Notes: a model not told the origin generated them from the letters alone. A stretch of 64,000 nt of DNA from Trema orientale (GCA_002914845.1 JXTC01000032.1:248001-312000); one strand, 5' to 3'. Numbered from the stretch's first letter, positions 36,011 to 47,610 are shown. Translations and numbers: made by a program.

Positions 36011-37854
36011 CCTATATAAGTGAATTTAGAGCCTTATTTAAATATATATGTATAGAGAGTATATGTATACTTATATATTTTCCGGTGTGTAAAATGCGAA
36101 TTAATTAAGAATTTTATGTTCCCTATTGAATTAACTTACAAGTACTCATGACCGAAATAGTTGTTTTCCCTAAATCGGATTAAAATATTTTTAGCCAAAA
36201 AAGAAAGAAAAAAAGAAAAGGAAAGATGTATTTATAGTACTTAAAGGCGCTGCTATAAATTAGTTACATTCCTCTATGCACAAAAATTCTATCATGGTGT
36301 TATATATTTAACTAAAAGTTACTTATTTTGTATATAACTTAAAGAATAAAACCACGTACAATGTATTAAAACCATTCTTTTCTGTAACTTATTATTTATC
36401 TCCAGTTCTTTTAGGAGTACTTATTAAGATAAACAGATTGTTGCAAGCATAACATAGTGATAACTGTACGTCATTTCAATGTTGAAATCTTAAATTTGAA
36501 TTCTTTCGAATCTAATTAAATGCTTCTCCCACACCCCCCTCCCGAAAAAGAAAAAGCTACAGAAACAGAACATTTTGATTAGTTATATTATTTGCGATTT
36601 TCTTTAAATTAAACACTACTTCAAATGAATAATAGAGTTATATTTGTTGATTATATTTTGAGATGATGTGTGAATCAAAGTTATATATCCTGCATAATTT
36701 ATCACATCATTTTGTGTATGGTATAAATATTGTGTCTATAGTTACTCATTCATTGTAATTCAATGTAAAAAAGAAAAAAAACATATATGCATGTACACGT
36801 GTGTTGTTATTAAATATCAACGTCAAAGAAATTAAAGTGCTATAACTAATTTAATAAGAATTGAGAAAGAAGCACGGCTTGATTGGCATGTCGCAAAAGG
36901 TTCATCCTGGATGTGTCTTATATCTGAATTATTAAAAGATATTGTATCCTTTATATATATGCACCAATACTAAAAATAATAACTTAGTTGTTTAATGCGA
37001 ACGTAATTATTAGTCAATCCCCTTGCTTTTTATACGAAGTGCATGAATTATTTCAAGCTAATGAGTTATTTCAAGCTATTCAGTTTGATCAATTCCTTCA
37101 TCCACTATGCTTGCAGGTACAACTTATGGTGACCACGCCTCCAAATGTGTAAGTCCCAAAATCGAATCCTCCCCAACTTTAAAAAAAAAAAGGAAAGAAA
37201 TAAAAGACCCGGCCGCTAGAGGAAAAAAAAAAAAAAAAACCCTTCATTCAGTCTAATCATTGAGGCAAAATTTTGGTAATGTTTGAATAATTGACATAAT
37301 CGTTGGATATTTTTCCATAAAAAGAATTCAAATACAAAAATATTTCAAAAAGAGAATAAACATAAGTAATGATGTAGCGAAAATATAACATACGTGGACG
37401 CTATCACGTGACAACTCAATACCAATTCTATTTATTTTTTGGCATGCAATAATTTTAATGCGCTTTCATAAGTGAAGGCGTCGCCATAAAATTAAATGAA
37501 AAGTCTATTATTTTTTATGCCTCCTTATAAATGACCAATTCATTTTTTTTCTAAAGGTAAATGACCAATTCATTGAGGGTAATATGAAAAAAAAATGTCA
37601 TTAATTTTCTTTAGAAATATTTATATTTCATGTACAAAAAGGACTTTTATTCTTATTATGGTAATGTTGTTCATTTCCATGCCATTTACCGTTTTACCAT
37701 GCTTCCTAAGAGAGAAACCAGAAAGCGACAGGTAAAGCCATGGTCATCCAAACAACACACGAATCCAATCTTTGGTATCAGATTCTACATGACTTTCTCA
37801 TCAGAAAATTGTTCTATTAAATCATAATTTTCATACACTGGAATTCCTTTACTT
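36011..37854. other. Gene-free stretch with two degenerate SINE-like fragments
   Basis: AT-rich. At about 36440-36545 and 37120-37190 are short tracts with B-box-like TTCGAATC or ATCGAATCC words followed by CCCC- and A-rich tails, similar to 48846-48950; these look like 3' parts of one old SINE family. The frame at 37630-37827 has no recognisable domain. Confidence 0.4.
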
Positions 37855-38075
37855 TATAGGGACTCGCCAAATCACAACCGTCCATTTTCGTTTAATCCAC
37901 AAACTTCAAACGAAGATCGGATCTCTCTCTGCCAGACTACTCATCCAAAATCCCTTTTCGTGTGGGCCACACGTGTTCGCCACTTTCCCCAACAAAGCGT
38001 GGGGTTTGGCGCGTAGCCTGGACGCTCCCCTTTCTCGTCCTCAACATAATCCACCTTCAATGGCCATGTTGTAAG
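37855..38075. other. GC-rich promoter-like island without a gene
   Basis: Clearly GC-richer than its surroundings, with a TGGGCC element (site II core) at about 37972, CACACGTG next to it, a CTCTCTCTGCC tract and TTTGGCGCG. This is the style of a plant core promoter or first exon, but no open frame follows on either strand. It may be a distal part of the WRC gene promoter about 1.2 kb downstream, or the relic of a lost gene. Confidence 0.35.
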
Positions 38076-39010
38076 GCTGTAAGCGGAAAAAAAAAAAAAA
38101 CGTCATTTTTATTTTATTTTCTTACAAATAAGTGAATAACTTTTTTTTGATAGGGAATTTTCTTACAGATAACTATCCAAAGGATTATTTTGAAAGTAAA
38201 ATGATTAAAATACCCTTTTGTCGTTCGAACGTGAATACATGATAAGTACGGCTAATTATTGCATTATATTATGTACACAGTTAAGAGCATAAGTTACATA
38301 CTCTGATTTTTTGTATTATTTCGTTTATATTATAGGTCCCTATATTTTATATTATAAATATCTTTGAGTATTTTATCTTATGAAATGACAATCTGACATT
38401 TGAAAGCAAGGACCTTCAATTTTTTTTTTAAATAAAAAGAAAGGATTAATGTTCCCCCTGTTTCGTGTTATACCGTAAGAACAGTCAACTCCCTCTTTTG
38501 TTGTTTTAGATAAGTGAAAACAACTATTTATATACACACTAATGATTATGTAAACCTTATAATTACTAAAAATATAATGTACCTATTACATAATCTTCAA
38601 AAAATTAAATTGCACTTAATTTTTGGGAAGCTAAAACAACAAATCTTCAACACGAAAACTAACTCAAAATCAACAACGATATATTGTAGGCAATACTCAC
38701 AACTACACCAATACACACAAAAACAACACATATACATACATAATGAGTTGCACTGTACCAAACTCAGCGTCATCCGCACACGATCATTCACTCTCCTACA
38801 ACAATATTTTTATTTTAACAATTTTAAAAAGAATAGGGGCTTTTGGACAACTATCATGACGTGTAATAGAGCGGCAGCTTTTCTTTGGTTAGTAAATACG
38901 AGGAGAGAAGGAGGGTAAAATGGTCCAATCACAAATAGAGAAACGAAACACATGAATGAAGGGCCGAGAAAGCAACAGAAAGTTAAGAAACCCTGATTAT
39001 TATTATCGAG

Positions 39011-39016
<6 letters not shown>

Positions 39017-39048
<32 letters not shown>
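39017..39048 (+). repeat. (GA)n microsatellite
   Basis: About 16 GA units. A second GA run follows a TA run at about 39237-39267. GAGA tracts near transcription starts are common in plant promoters and are bound by BPC/GAGA factors; here they lie 60-290 bp before the WRC start codon. Confidence 0.85.
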
Positions 39049-39053
<5 letters not shown>

Positions 39054-39137
39054 AAACCAAAAAAAACCCCTCCCCGTCTCGCTTCGACAAAAATATTCTC
39101 CCCCAAAAAATATAAAAATAAAAAATAAAAAATAAAT

Positions 39138-39148
39138 ACCCTAAACCC
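39138..39148 (+). promoter_or_regulatory. Telo-box-like motif in the WRC gene promoter
   Basis: ACCCTAAACCC, a telomere-repeat-like element often found close to the start of genes active in dividing plant cells. About 160 bp upstream of the start codon. Function here is inferred. Confidence 0.4.
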
Positions 39149-39234
39149 GGTTTAATATTGGGCGTCCAGTACTCCCAAAGCGTCGTCGTTTTAATCTTCG
39201 TTAGCTGTATCGATCGATCTCTCTCTTCTTTCTC

Positions 39235-39266
<32 letters not shown>

Positions 39267-39308
39267 TTGTAAGTATCGATTTCATTTGCGAGAGGAAAGA
39301 TCAAGAAG

Positions 39309-39834
39309 ATGAGGATCCGGAAGAACGCGAAGCTCTCGCCTCTGCTATTCTCGTCGCCGCACGCTTCAGCTCCCGAGGCTCTGCAGTCGCACGTGTGCCA
39401 GCTCAACCAGTCCCCCTGGGATGTGATTCCTTTCGCCCAATACTCCTCCCTCTCCAACCAGGTCAGCACCACTACTCCCATCTTCCTCCTCTTCCCCCAT
39501 TCCTCTCGCAGATCTGCCCCAACCCCCCTCTCCTCTACTCTCTGCATTTCCCTCTTACTCACTAGGGTTTCTCTTATTATTATTATTATTATCATTTGTC
39601 ATTATCGTTTCTAGGGTTACTCATAACCCTAAATTACTTTCTCTTATTCTGTCTGGCTACCAATGCCCGATTAGGTTAATGGGTTTCCCTCATTTTATTT
39701 TTATTTTTACCTTTTTTTTTTTTGGGCTGGGTCATTTTGTGCAGATGGAAGGGGAAGAAGATAGCTTTACGGGGAATGGGAGCCTGGCCGATTCTAATAT
39801 TGGAGCTGTTGATGAGAGGTAAATATTATTATTT

Positions 39835-39866
<32 letters not shown>

Positions 39867-40864
39867 CTATTGTTATTGTTCATTTTCAAATTTCGCAATT
39901 CATTTCCAAAGAGTGAGTAAGTTAGGGTTTCTCGTTTTCTCGTCACGAAATTCTGTTGATACCCACTTGGTGTTGATACATGTATCTGTGTATGTATATG
40001 TGTGTGTATATATATTGTAGTGTGGCGTCGTTGATGGACGTGGGCGAAGACCCATCCGCGGCGATGATGATGATTAACACGGATAATAATAAGATCAGTA
40101 ACAACGATAATGATAATAACATTATCGTGGCCGAAAACGACAATAGCATCATCGAGGCGAAGGAGTCGAACGACAACGAATTCGGGAGGCGGCCGTATCG
40201 AGCTGGGTCGAGCAGGAGTAGCAATAGTAATAGTAATAGCGCGGGATTAATTAGTGGGATGTGCCAGAAGAACGACGGCAAAGGGTGGCAATGTAAGAGG
40301 GAAGCCATAGAAGGGTACTCTTTCTGCGGACACCATTTGTCCCTCATTAGGTCTTATAACAGTACCGCTAGCCATTATGACGATAATACCCCTACTAGTA
40401 CTACTAAGCTGAAATCGGCTGCTGCTGCGGCGGCGGTGGAGGCCACCCCAGCTAGGCGGACCAGGGGACGGGCCTCCGCCGCAGCAAGCAAGAAGGGCTC
40501 GACGGCGTCGAATAACAACCCGTATGAATTCTACTACTATTCTGGGTTTGGTCCCTTGTGGGGAAGGAAGAGAGGGGAGAGAGCTGAAATTAGAGCGGCG
40601 GCAGCGGCGGAAGCGGAAGCGGATGTGGCGGCTGCTACTAGGGAGAATAGCGGTGGTGGCTCTTCGTCGCATAGCACGCCGCCTTCGTCGTCGAATACGA
40701 CGATGACGACGACGACGACGACGGCATCGCGATTGATCAACAACGAGGAATTCGATTATGTGGATGACGAAGATGAGGACGACGACATCGGCAGTGGCGC
40801 CGATAGCGGCAAGAAGCGGATGCGGAAGCCGGTTAAGGCCCGATCGCTGAAATCCCTAATGTAG
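39309..40864 (+). CDS. WRC-domain nuclear protein (three exons)
   Basis: Exons 39309-39461, 39745-39818 and 40021-40864 join in frame into 356 residues. Both introns have GT-AG borders (donors CAG/GTCAGC and GAG-AG/GTAAAT, acceptors TTTTGTGCAG and ATATTGTAG); the second splits a Ser codon. Exon 1 encodes a conserved-looking basic start (MRIRKNAKLSPLLFSS) and a SPWDVIPF motif. Exon 3 carries a WRC domain, C157-x9-C167-x10-C178-x2-H181, the zinc-type DNA-binding module known from growth-regulating factors, but no QLQ domain precedes it, so this is a WRC-only protein and not a canonical GRF. The rest is low complexity: Asn/Asp/Ser-rich, Ala-rich, a Thr run encoded by ACG repeats near 40698-40724, an acidic DEDEDDD patch, then a basic C terminus (KKRMRKPVKARSLKSL) that could be a nuclear signal. 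Likely nuclear; target unknown. Confidence 0.88.
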
Positions 40865-41639
40865 ATAGGTTAATGTTAGTGTATGGATTTCCTTTTTTTT
40901 TTTTTGGGTGTGGGGTTAGAATTAATGTTCAAAATTATCGTTTTTCCTTGGTTGAATGTATTGAAATCACCCTTGTTAATTAATCTCTAATTTGCTGTTG
41001 TCGTTGTAGTTTTTTTTTTTTTTCTTTTTTTGAATCCTAAATGTTTTTGTTTCTTAGGGTTAGGCAATTTGAAGACGATATTTTGTTTGTTTATTTATTT
41101 ATTTATTTTGTCTCAGTTTTTCAGAATGGTGTTCGGGTTTTTTGGTGGGTGAGGTTAGATTATCTCTGAGAACATGACAGTAGAGGAGTAATTCTAGGGT
41201 GTGAATCAGGTGGACCGAAGAGAGAAACTTTTGGTCTTCGCGTTGAAAATGGAAGGGGTAGTGTTGTAAATTTTGGTCCCTGTTTGTTCGTGGAGTTTGA
41301 AATGAGAGGGGTAAGGTGGTCATATTGGTTAGATTTCATTTAAAGAATTTGCATATGTAATAGCATTTTAGGTTAGTTGATCTATTGATGTGGGTGGGAT
41401 ATGATTCTCTTTTTTATTAATAATATACATAAGATTTAAACACGAATGAGACTATTTTTTTTAAATAATTAATTCAGTCGATAATTATCTCCATGCACAA
41501 AGTGCTCGCTGGCCCACCAATTTTTATGTAGGACGCCACGTGGCTTGATGACGAATGTCCAGTCCATCGAATTAAGAGTAGTTCCCAGTTTTCAGTCTTT
41601 GTTATGATTTTGGCAGGCACAATACAATATAGAAATTTA
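40865..41639. other. 3' flank of the WRC gene
   Basis: Probably the 3' untranslated region and terminator zone, T-rich with some GGGTTAGG-like words. The minus-strand frame at 41099-41323 has no recognisable domain. No separate gene. Confidence 0.4.
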
Positions 41640-41828
41640 GCTAAAGTGGTAAGAGCACCCACTATTTAAGATTTCGATCTTAGGTTCGAATCACATTGGG
41701 GTAGGCGTGAAAGTCAATTATCCCTAATAGGATGGGGTGGGGGTTGGGTAGTATTAGCTATTTTTTTTTAATTTGTAATAAGTACAGGTCATTAGTTAAG
41801 CTCCACTTTAAAAAAAAAAAAAAAAAAA
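41640..41828 (+). mobile_element. SINE family A, near full-length copy
   Basis: Starts GCTAAAGTGGTAAGAGCACC (A-box-like) and has TTAGGTTCGAATCAC (B-box-like) about 45 bp on. It ends with the family 3' domain (TTTGTAATAAGTAC, TCATTAGTTAAGCTCCACTTT) and about 20 A. Near-identical direct repeats starting aatacaatata flank it at 41621 and 41829. 189 bp. Confidence 0.85.
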
Positions 41829-42249
41829 ATACAATATAAGAAACTTAATGAATCTTTGGGTAGGCGAATATAGTTATATTTGGAACAATTATATAGTGCG
41901 TACATGAACTCTTTATAATTTAGGAAAGAAAGAACTGAGGGCTTTTTCTTTAGTTTTAGTTTTAATTAGGAAGAAAAGAGGGCTCTTTCTTTGGTTTGAG
42001 TTATGAAGAAATTCACTGCTAATTTCTGGTGGAGTTTTTCCTACCCCCATCATTTCTGGTTGAGATTTTTTTCTAAGACTTTTCTTTAAAATTTTTAAGC
42101 CCATACTCTTTCGATAAACGGAAATAAAAGTAAGGATTGCACATAAGTCCCCAAGGAATAGAGGACTCCAAAAAGGTAATGGCACATAATCCAACACACC
42201 TTCACATTAATTTTAAAAAATAAGTTGAAGCGTATGTGCACTTTCATTT

Positions 42250-42640
42250 CGCATCAATGTTTGGTACATGAGATTGGTAATGAGTGATTGGGATTGAAAT
42301 TAAGATTATTTATCCTAAATATATGTTTGATGCTAATTTAAGATGGGCGCGTCTATAGTAGGGGCGTCCCTACGTAAGGTACTGTTTATACACCGTTTGA
42401 TGAGAATCTGTGTATAAACAGATTCTCCACAGATTCCCATCAAACGGTATATAAACAGGGGCCTTACGTAGGGGTGCCCCTACTATAACCGCCCCCATTT
42501 AAGATTGTAATAAATAATTTACAACTTCAAAATAGCCTGATATAAGTGGGATAATTAATCCCAAATCTCACACTCAATATTGGTGAGGCCCATATTTATT
42601 TCTGAATTTCAAAGTTAGTGTACCCCGTATTAGAATATTT
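42250..42640. mobile_element. Decayed MITE carrying a nested insertion
   Basis: The left part has TGTTTGGTACATGAGATTGG and GTGATTGGGATTG words; the right part has ATAATTAATCCCAAATCTCACACTC. These are in inverted relation and look like the two halves of one Tourist-like element, split by the GC-rich-ended MITE at 42343-42498. Confidence 0.4.
42343..42498. mobile_element. GC-rich-ended MITE, copy 2
   Basis: The left end ATGGGCGCGTCTATAGTAGG and the complement of the right end ATGGGGGCGGTTATAGTAGG are inverted repeats that continue through CCCTACGTAAGG. The inner part repeats the hairpin of copy 1 (GAATCTGTGTATAAACAG against CACAGATTCCCATC). A 5-bp ttaag flanks it at 42338-42342 and 42499-42503. 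About 156 bp; related to 14946-15117. Confidence 0.85.
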
Positions 42641-42677
42641 TTTACATTTTTTTATAAGATTTTTATTAATTTAAAAT

Positions 42678-43369
42678 TAGGGATGTCAATTTCACCGAAA
42701 GGGTTGGTGTACTGCAGTGCACTGGTCCGAATGGGGCGGACTTTTACCATTATAAATGGTGTAGGGCATGGGGCGGAGATTCTCCGTTTAATATTTAGCA
42801 GGGTGGGGCGGGCTTGGGATTGAGTACCCCGCACCGATCCCACCCTGATTATATATAAGTTAATTTCTATTTTTTTTATATAATAGTGATTCAAGTAGGC
42901 TTTTTATTAAAAAAAAAAAAACGATCTAATAATATATAGTCATATACTAATATTATTTGAGTTATTTGGGATTGTGTTAGCTTTACGAGTGAATCATATG
43001 CTGTATGATTTTAGTATTAAATATTTTACATTTGACAATTCTAACATGTTAAAGTTTTATTTGATATGTTTTTTAGTTATTTAGGTCTAAAATTAGAATT
43101 TTCAATGAAGTTAAGTTTAATTTTGATTTTTTTCGATGTATTTAGACTTTTATTAGACTAACATAAGATTATTTAATTTATTTAAGATGACGATTTCAAA
43201 CGGGGACTCTGATATACCAATGTGGAAACCAATCCCCGATGGGGATTCTCTGAAATTGCCCCGCACCAAATTAAATGGTGAATGATACGGAGATGGTATA
43301 GCAAAATAATAATAGGGATGGGGATGGTAAATACAAAACCGATCCCGCCCCACCCCATTGACATCCCTA
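42678..43369. mobile_element. hAT-type non-autonomous element with 8-bp target duplication
   Basis: Perfect terminal inverted repeat TAGGGATGTCAAT at both ends, and an exact 8-bp duplication tttaaaat at 42670-42677 and 43370-43377. The ends carry GGGGCGG, CCCCGC and GGGGATGG words in both orientations; the middle is AT-rich. 692 bp, no transposase frame. The family depends on an autonomous hAT element elsewhere. Confidence 0.88.
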
Positions 43370-43388
43370 TTTAAAATAAATATTTTAG

Positions 43389-43885
43389 TAGGAATGACAA
43401 CGAGGTGGATCGGAGACGGTTTTTCAATTACCGTCCTCATCCCCGAATACCAATCGTAATACCATACATGCCCTATTAACCATTTTTTTATATGTGGGGA
43501 CAGTGGGGGAATAACCAATGGATAATAGGAAAAACTTTGGTCACCCATTACCCATAGATAATGACAAAATAAGAAAAAAAAATAAGATAAAAATGCTAAT
43601 TTTTTTATAATTTACAAAAATTAAACACAACAATATATTAAATAATTTTCAAACTCTAAAAGTCAAATATATAAATAAGTATATATAGCTCTCTAAAATC
43701 AAAATTATTATTTTACTAAATATATATATAAGTAGTGTAAAATTAAATAAATATGTATGTATAATAATTTTTTATGTGAATATATATATATCAGGACGGA
43801 TACAGTGCATATTATACTAATAATGTCTCCATACCATACCCGCATATTAATAGTGTGGTTATTCTCTATCCTGGTCATTTTCCTA
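43389..43885. mobile_element. Second hAT-like element beside the first
   Basis: Begins TAGGAATGACAACGAGG and ends, on the complement, TAGGAAAATGACCAGG, the same style as the neighbour. Inner ends carry CCATTACCCAT and GGTTATT words. The flanking 8 bp (tattttag and tttaagcg) do not match well, so the boundaries or age are uncertain. Confidence 0.45.
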
Positions 43886-44223
43886 TTTAAGCGGTTTTTT
43901 TCCTCTCTGTTCGGATTGGATAACCACAATACCTGTAATCGTGGGTTATATTATCATCTTTGTATATTACATAATCCAATGAAAGTGGGTCTTACTTTAT
44001 AATAATAATCCTAATCCAATCCAACACCATACCAAACATAGAATAATATAAAATTTATCTCAATCAATCCATTACAATCCAATATGATGTAATAGTCAAA
44101 TCCCATCTCGTGTAGCAAATGCACCCAAAAAGACTATTTTTCATGAGTGATAGATAAAAATAGAATTTATAATTTTTTTTACTTGAAAAAAATTATTGTT
44201 GATAAGTTAATTCTATACAATAA
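43886..44223. other. Gene-free stretch with Tourist-like remnants
   Basis: Words CCAATCCAACACCATACCAAAC and AGCAAATGCACCC are complements of Tourist-type ends (GTTTGGTA, GGGTGCATTTG), suggesting one or two decayed MITEs. No gene. Confidence 0.35.
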
Positions 44224-44573
44224 TTATTTGAGGTGTGTACCGTATAGTATTGTTTTTTTTTTTTTTGTTTCACTTCCGAGCAGTGAAATGAAAGAGTAAA
44301 AAAGATAGTGTTGCTAATACTATTTTTATTATTTTTCTCTTTTACGTTTGATGCACACCATATGAAACAATTATGTTTGGGTAAAATAGATTTATTACTT
44401 ATTTGAGGTGTGTACCGTATAGTATTTTTTTTTTTTTTTTTGTTTCACTTCCGAGCAGTGAAATGAAAGAGTAAAAAAGATAGTGTTGCTAATACTATTT
44501 TTATTATTTTTCTCTTTTACGTTTGATGCACACCATATGAAACAATTATGTTTGGGTAAAATAGATTTATTAC
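44224..44573 (+). repeat. Recent tandem duplication, two 175-bp units
   Basis: Units 44224-44398 and 44399-44573 are nearly identical, differing mainly in the length of one T run. Each holds a small hairpin (TTTCACTTCCGAGCAGTGAAA) and an inverted pair ATAGTATT/AATACTAT, and is roughly bounded by GGTGTGTACC and TGCACACCATA in inverted relation. Confidence 0.9.
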
Positions 44574-45260
44574 ACTGAATTATGCTTAATACTACTCGAG
44601 GTGAGGCATTATTCATATTAATTTAAAGTTCATGATGAAATATGGGAGGAATATAAACTGTTTAAAGAAAAAACTCTTTTTTAATTAAAAAAATTGCCAC
44701 GGATTCCGAACGACATAGTAAAAATCCGACTAAGTCGAATAAAGGGGGGGAAAAAAAAAGAAACATCCTAAAGCATTCATCTATTTTCAACCATGGTTAA
44801 GAAGACTAGGTTTGAATTTGAAAAAACCAGATCTGATGATGACTAATCACCTCTTTCGGCTTCGATTATAACGAAAATTTATGAATGAGCTTTGCGCAAC
44901 CATGATTTAGAGATAATAAGATTTAGACTTTTTGATTAAAGTTTTTAGGTAAACTTAGATAGTTGACATGTCACTAATAGTCATTTTTTGTAAAATTTAT
45001 AAGTGAGAACCTTTTATCACCATGAGAATATTAGTTAACATATTAGGTACAAAAACCCCATACTACTATGTGTTAGTAGCACTGAACTGGTTTATCTATT
45101 TTCATGAAATTAAAAAAAAAATACAAAATTAATTTTAAAGTATTAATTAAACTTTGCATGTATAAAGCTTTTGATTCAATTTAATGCTATGACTTGTTTT
45201 TTTTTTTTAAAAAAATAATTTCAAAAGTGATCTTTTAAAGTGTAGGATTTGTTATCATAT
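44574..45260. other. Gene-free stretch
   Basis: AT-rich DNA without a supported gene, RNA gene or element boundary. Confidence 0.4.
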
Positions 45261-45806
45261 ATGCAGGGTGGAGCCAAGTTCCCCTAAAATTTTTATTTTT
45301 TCTCTTATTTGACCTCTTACAATTTTTTTTTTCTTATACTTGACCCCTGATTTTTTTTTTTTCATTTGCAACCCTAACATGTATAATTCAATTTGTTACT
45401 AATAAGTTTGGCTCCTATTGTGCCTCTATTGATATTTGTCTTTCTAATTTTGTCTACTGTAATATGTAAATTATTATATATTTATCCTAACTTAAGAGCT
45501 TTTTATTTTTAACTTTTATTTTCTATTTAATTTTCAAAATAGAAATTGGGGGTAAAAAAAGTGAACTGGGAAAGATTCTGTGTTCCCAATTAGTGAAGAC
45601 AAAAAATCAAAATTTTTCAATAAATGCTACAAAGTATATTTTATCTAGATAATATGACAATAAGGATGTTATATAGTCCTTCTTAATAAAAAATTCGTTG
45701 AGAGTAAATATAGTGATTTTATTGTCTTTGAAAGTTTTTATTTATAAATTTCTAAAATTTTTGTTATTATTACATTAAGAAAAATATCTTCGCCTTCTAG
45801 CTCCGC
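45261..45806. mobile_element. Probable hAT-type element with GTGGAGCC/GGCTCC-like ends
   Basis: The left end GCAGGGTGGAGCCAAG and the complement of the right end GCGGAGCTAGAAGG resemble the ends of the MITE at 29081-29347. Flanks tatcatat and tatcatca agree in six of eight positions. About 546 bp, T-rich inside, no open frame. Confidence 0.5.
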
Positions 45807-47113
45807 TATCATCAAAATTTTTGAAGAAATAGATTGTTTACTCTATAGAGGGGAATACTTCTTATTCTCGGATTTAGTTATCCAATCTTCAAATTGCGCC
45901 AAAGATATAAGGATATATATATATTTAATTATATATGGGCACCAATCCAGTATGTATTTTATTTTTTTACCTATGCATAGGTATCAATTTGGCCAATGAA
46001 AATTTATCATGCACATTTTTTTATATTAAAAAAGAAGAGAGAGAAATAGCATTAATGATGTACTCTTTTCATACATATTGTTATCGCCGTTAGATCATTG
46101 TTAGATAATGATCTGATGGCTAAAAAAAAATAACTACACATAGGTAAAAAAAATAAATACCTACCGGATTGGCAACCCGTATATATATATATATATGTAT
46201 GAGTGAGGTTCAATGGAGATTTTTATTTTTCTCTATGGGTGGGTATTCTAATTTGGACTATTGGATATTAATTTGATGACTATAATAATATTAGTAATTT
46301 TACTAAATAATTTAATGCAATTAATACATATATAAATATAAAAAGTTATTTAAAACATAAAAGATCGGTAACCTGCTGAGTTGGTCAGTTTTTCTTTTTT
46401 TTTTTTTAATTTATTTATTTATTATTATTATTTTTATTTAAAGTCCTCAAAAGGAGGTATATTTAATAATTAATCCTATCTAAAGTTTTTAGAAACAGAA
46501 ATTAATTAATGTACAAAGTTTAAGCTAATTAATGTATAAAGTTTTTTTTTATACAAATTTTCTTTCAACATAGTTCTTTATGTATCTTTTTTTTGGGTTC
46601 ATTTCGTTTAATTAACTATGAAGAAAATAAAATTAATGGTTCTTTTTTAAAATTGGTTATTCTCATTTAAGGTTTAAAAAATATAAAATTAATTAAAATG
46701 TGTATAAATGTTAAGCTTTTCACAATTTATATATACTAAATGAAGAGATAACTTCACGTATAAAAATTTTTTTTAACAGATTTTCGGTATCATAGTTTGT
46801 TTTAATAGAAAAAAAGAAACCAAATTCCTAATATAAAAATTATGCCTACTTTGGAATTTATCTTTTATTAGTGAAAAAAAATTTGATGAAATATTGAATT
46901 TATAATAGTACATATAATTTCAAATTAAAGGTAATTAAAAATAATTATACTTTAAAGTCTAAATTCTAAAAGAAAAGAAATAAAAATACATTAGTAATTA
47001 ATAAACTAAATCAAATTACTTTTTATTGTATGTTATTTTTAAATTTGTCAAACTTATTCATCCATGGAGCAAAAACAAAAATACCCATTAAAAACTCACT
47101 CATATATGTATAT
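45807..47113. other. Gene-free stretch
   Basis: AT-rich. Around 45935-46190 are inverted phrases (GGGCACCAATCCAGTATG..., ACCTATGCATAGGTA and CTACCGGATTGGCAACCC), likely a decayed MITE of about 250 bp. No gene. Confidence 0.4.
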
Positions 47114-47303
47114 TTTTTTTTATAAAAAAGTGGAGCTTAACTAATGACTTCCATTTATTACAAATTAAAGAAAAATACCTACTACTACCCCAACCCATTA
47201 GGGATGATAAGTTTTCAAGTCTATCCCCGGTGTGACTCGAACCTGGGACCGACATCCCAAGTAATGTGTACTCTTACCACTTGAGCCAATCTACTTCGTC
47301 ACC
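47114..47303 (-). mobile_element. SINE family A, near full-length copy (minus strand)
   Basis: On the minus strand it runs from GGCTCAAGTGGTAAGAG (A-box region) through GGTTCGAGTCACACC (B-box) to the shared 3' domain (GTCATTAGTTAAGCTCCACTT) and an A-rich tail. The 13-bp word catatatgtatat flanks it at 47101-47113 and 47304-47316. 190 bp. Confidence 0.85.
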
Positions 47304-47443
47304 CATATATGTATATATATACACTTATCTCACCCATCAATTATGCATAACAAACACTTACTATGAAAGGTTCTTTTTTTTTTAAATTTTTATTTTTAGT
47401 TAACATTGATGGTTAGGGGACAAAAGAGCTTTATAATGTTAAA

Positions 47444-47595
47444 ACTATTAGGGCTAGCTTAGTGGGTTGGGTGGGTGAGGATTGGGTATTAGGTCAGAAG
47501 TTTGATTCGTAGAGTGTGTAAATTAGTTTTTTTTCTTTATAATAAGTAAAAATCATTAGTTAAACTCCACTTAAAAAAAAACACGAAAACAAAAA
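47444..47595 (+). mobile_element. SINE family A variant copy
   Basis: Flanked by a perfect 15-bp duplication ctttataatgttaaa at 47429-47443 and 47596-47610. Begins near CTAGCTTAGTGGGTTGG (A-box-like), has GTTTGATTCGTAG (B-box-like), and ends in the family 3' domain (ATCATTAGTTAAACTCCACTT) and a long A-rich tail. The 5' half differs from the 41640 copy, so this is a subfamily with a different tRNA-like head. Confidence 0.85.
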
Positions 47596-47610
47596 CTTTA
47601 TAATGTTAAA

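Noticed and set aside
38514-39106. Open frames upstream of the WRC gene on both strands
   Set aside because: They translate AT-rich and GA-repeat DNA, including a long Ser-Leu run from the GA microsatellite; no domain.
39943-40743. Long antisense frames across the WRC gene
   Set aside because: Shadows of the GC-rich, repeat-rich coding exon; the plus-strand exons splice in frame and carry a WRC domain.
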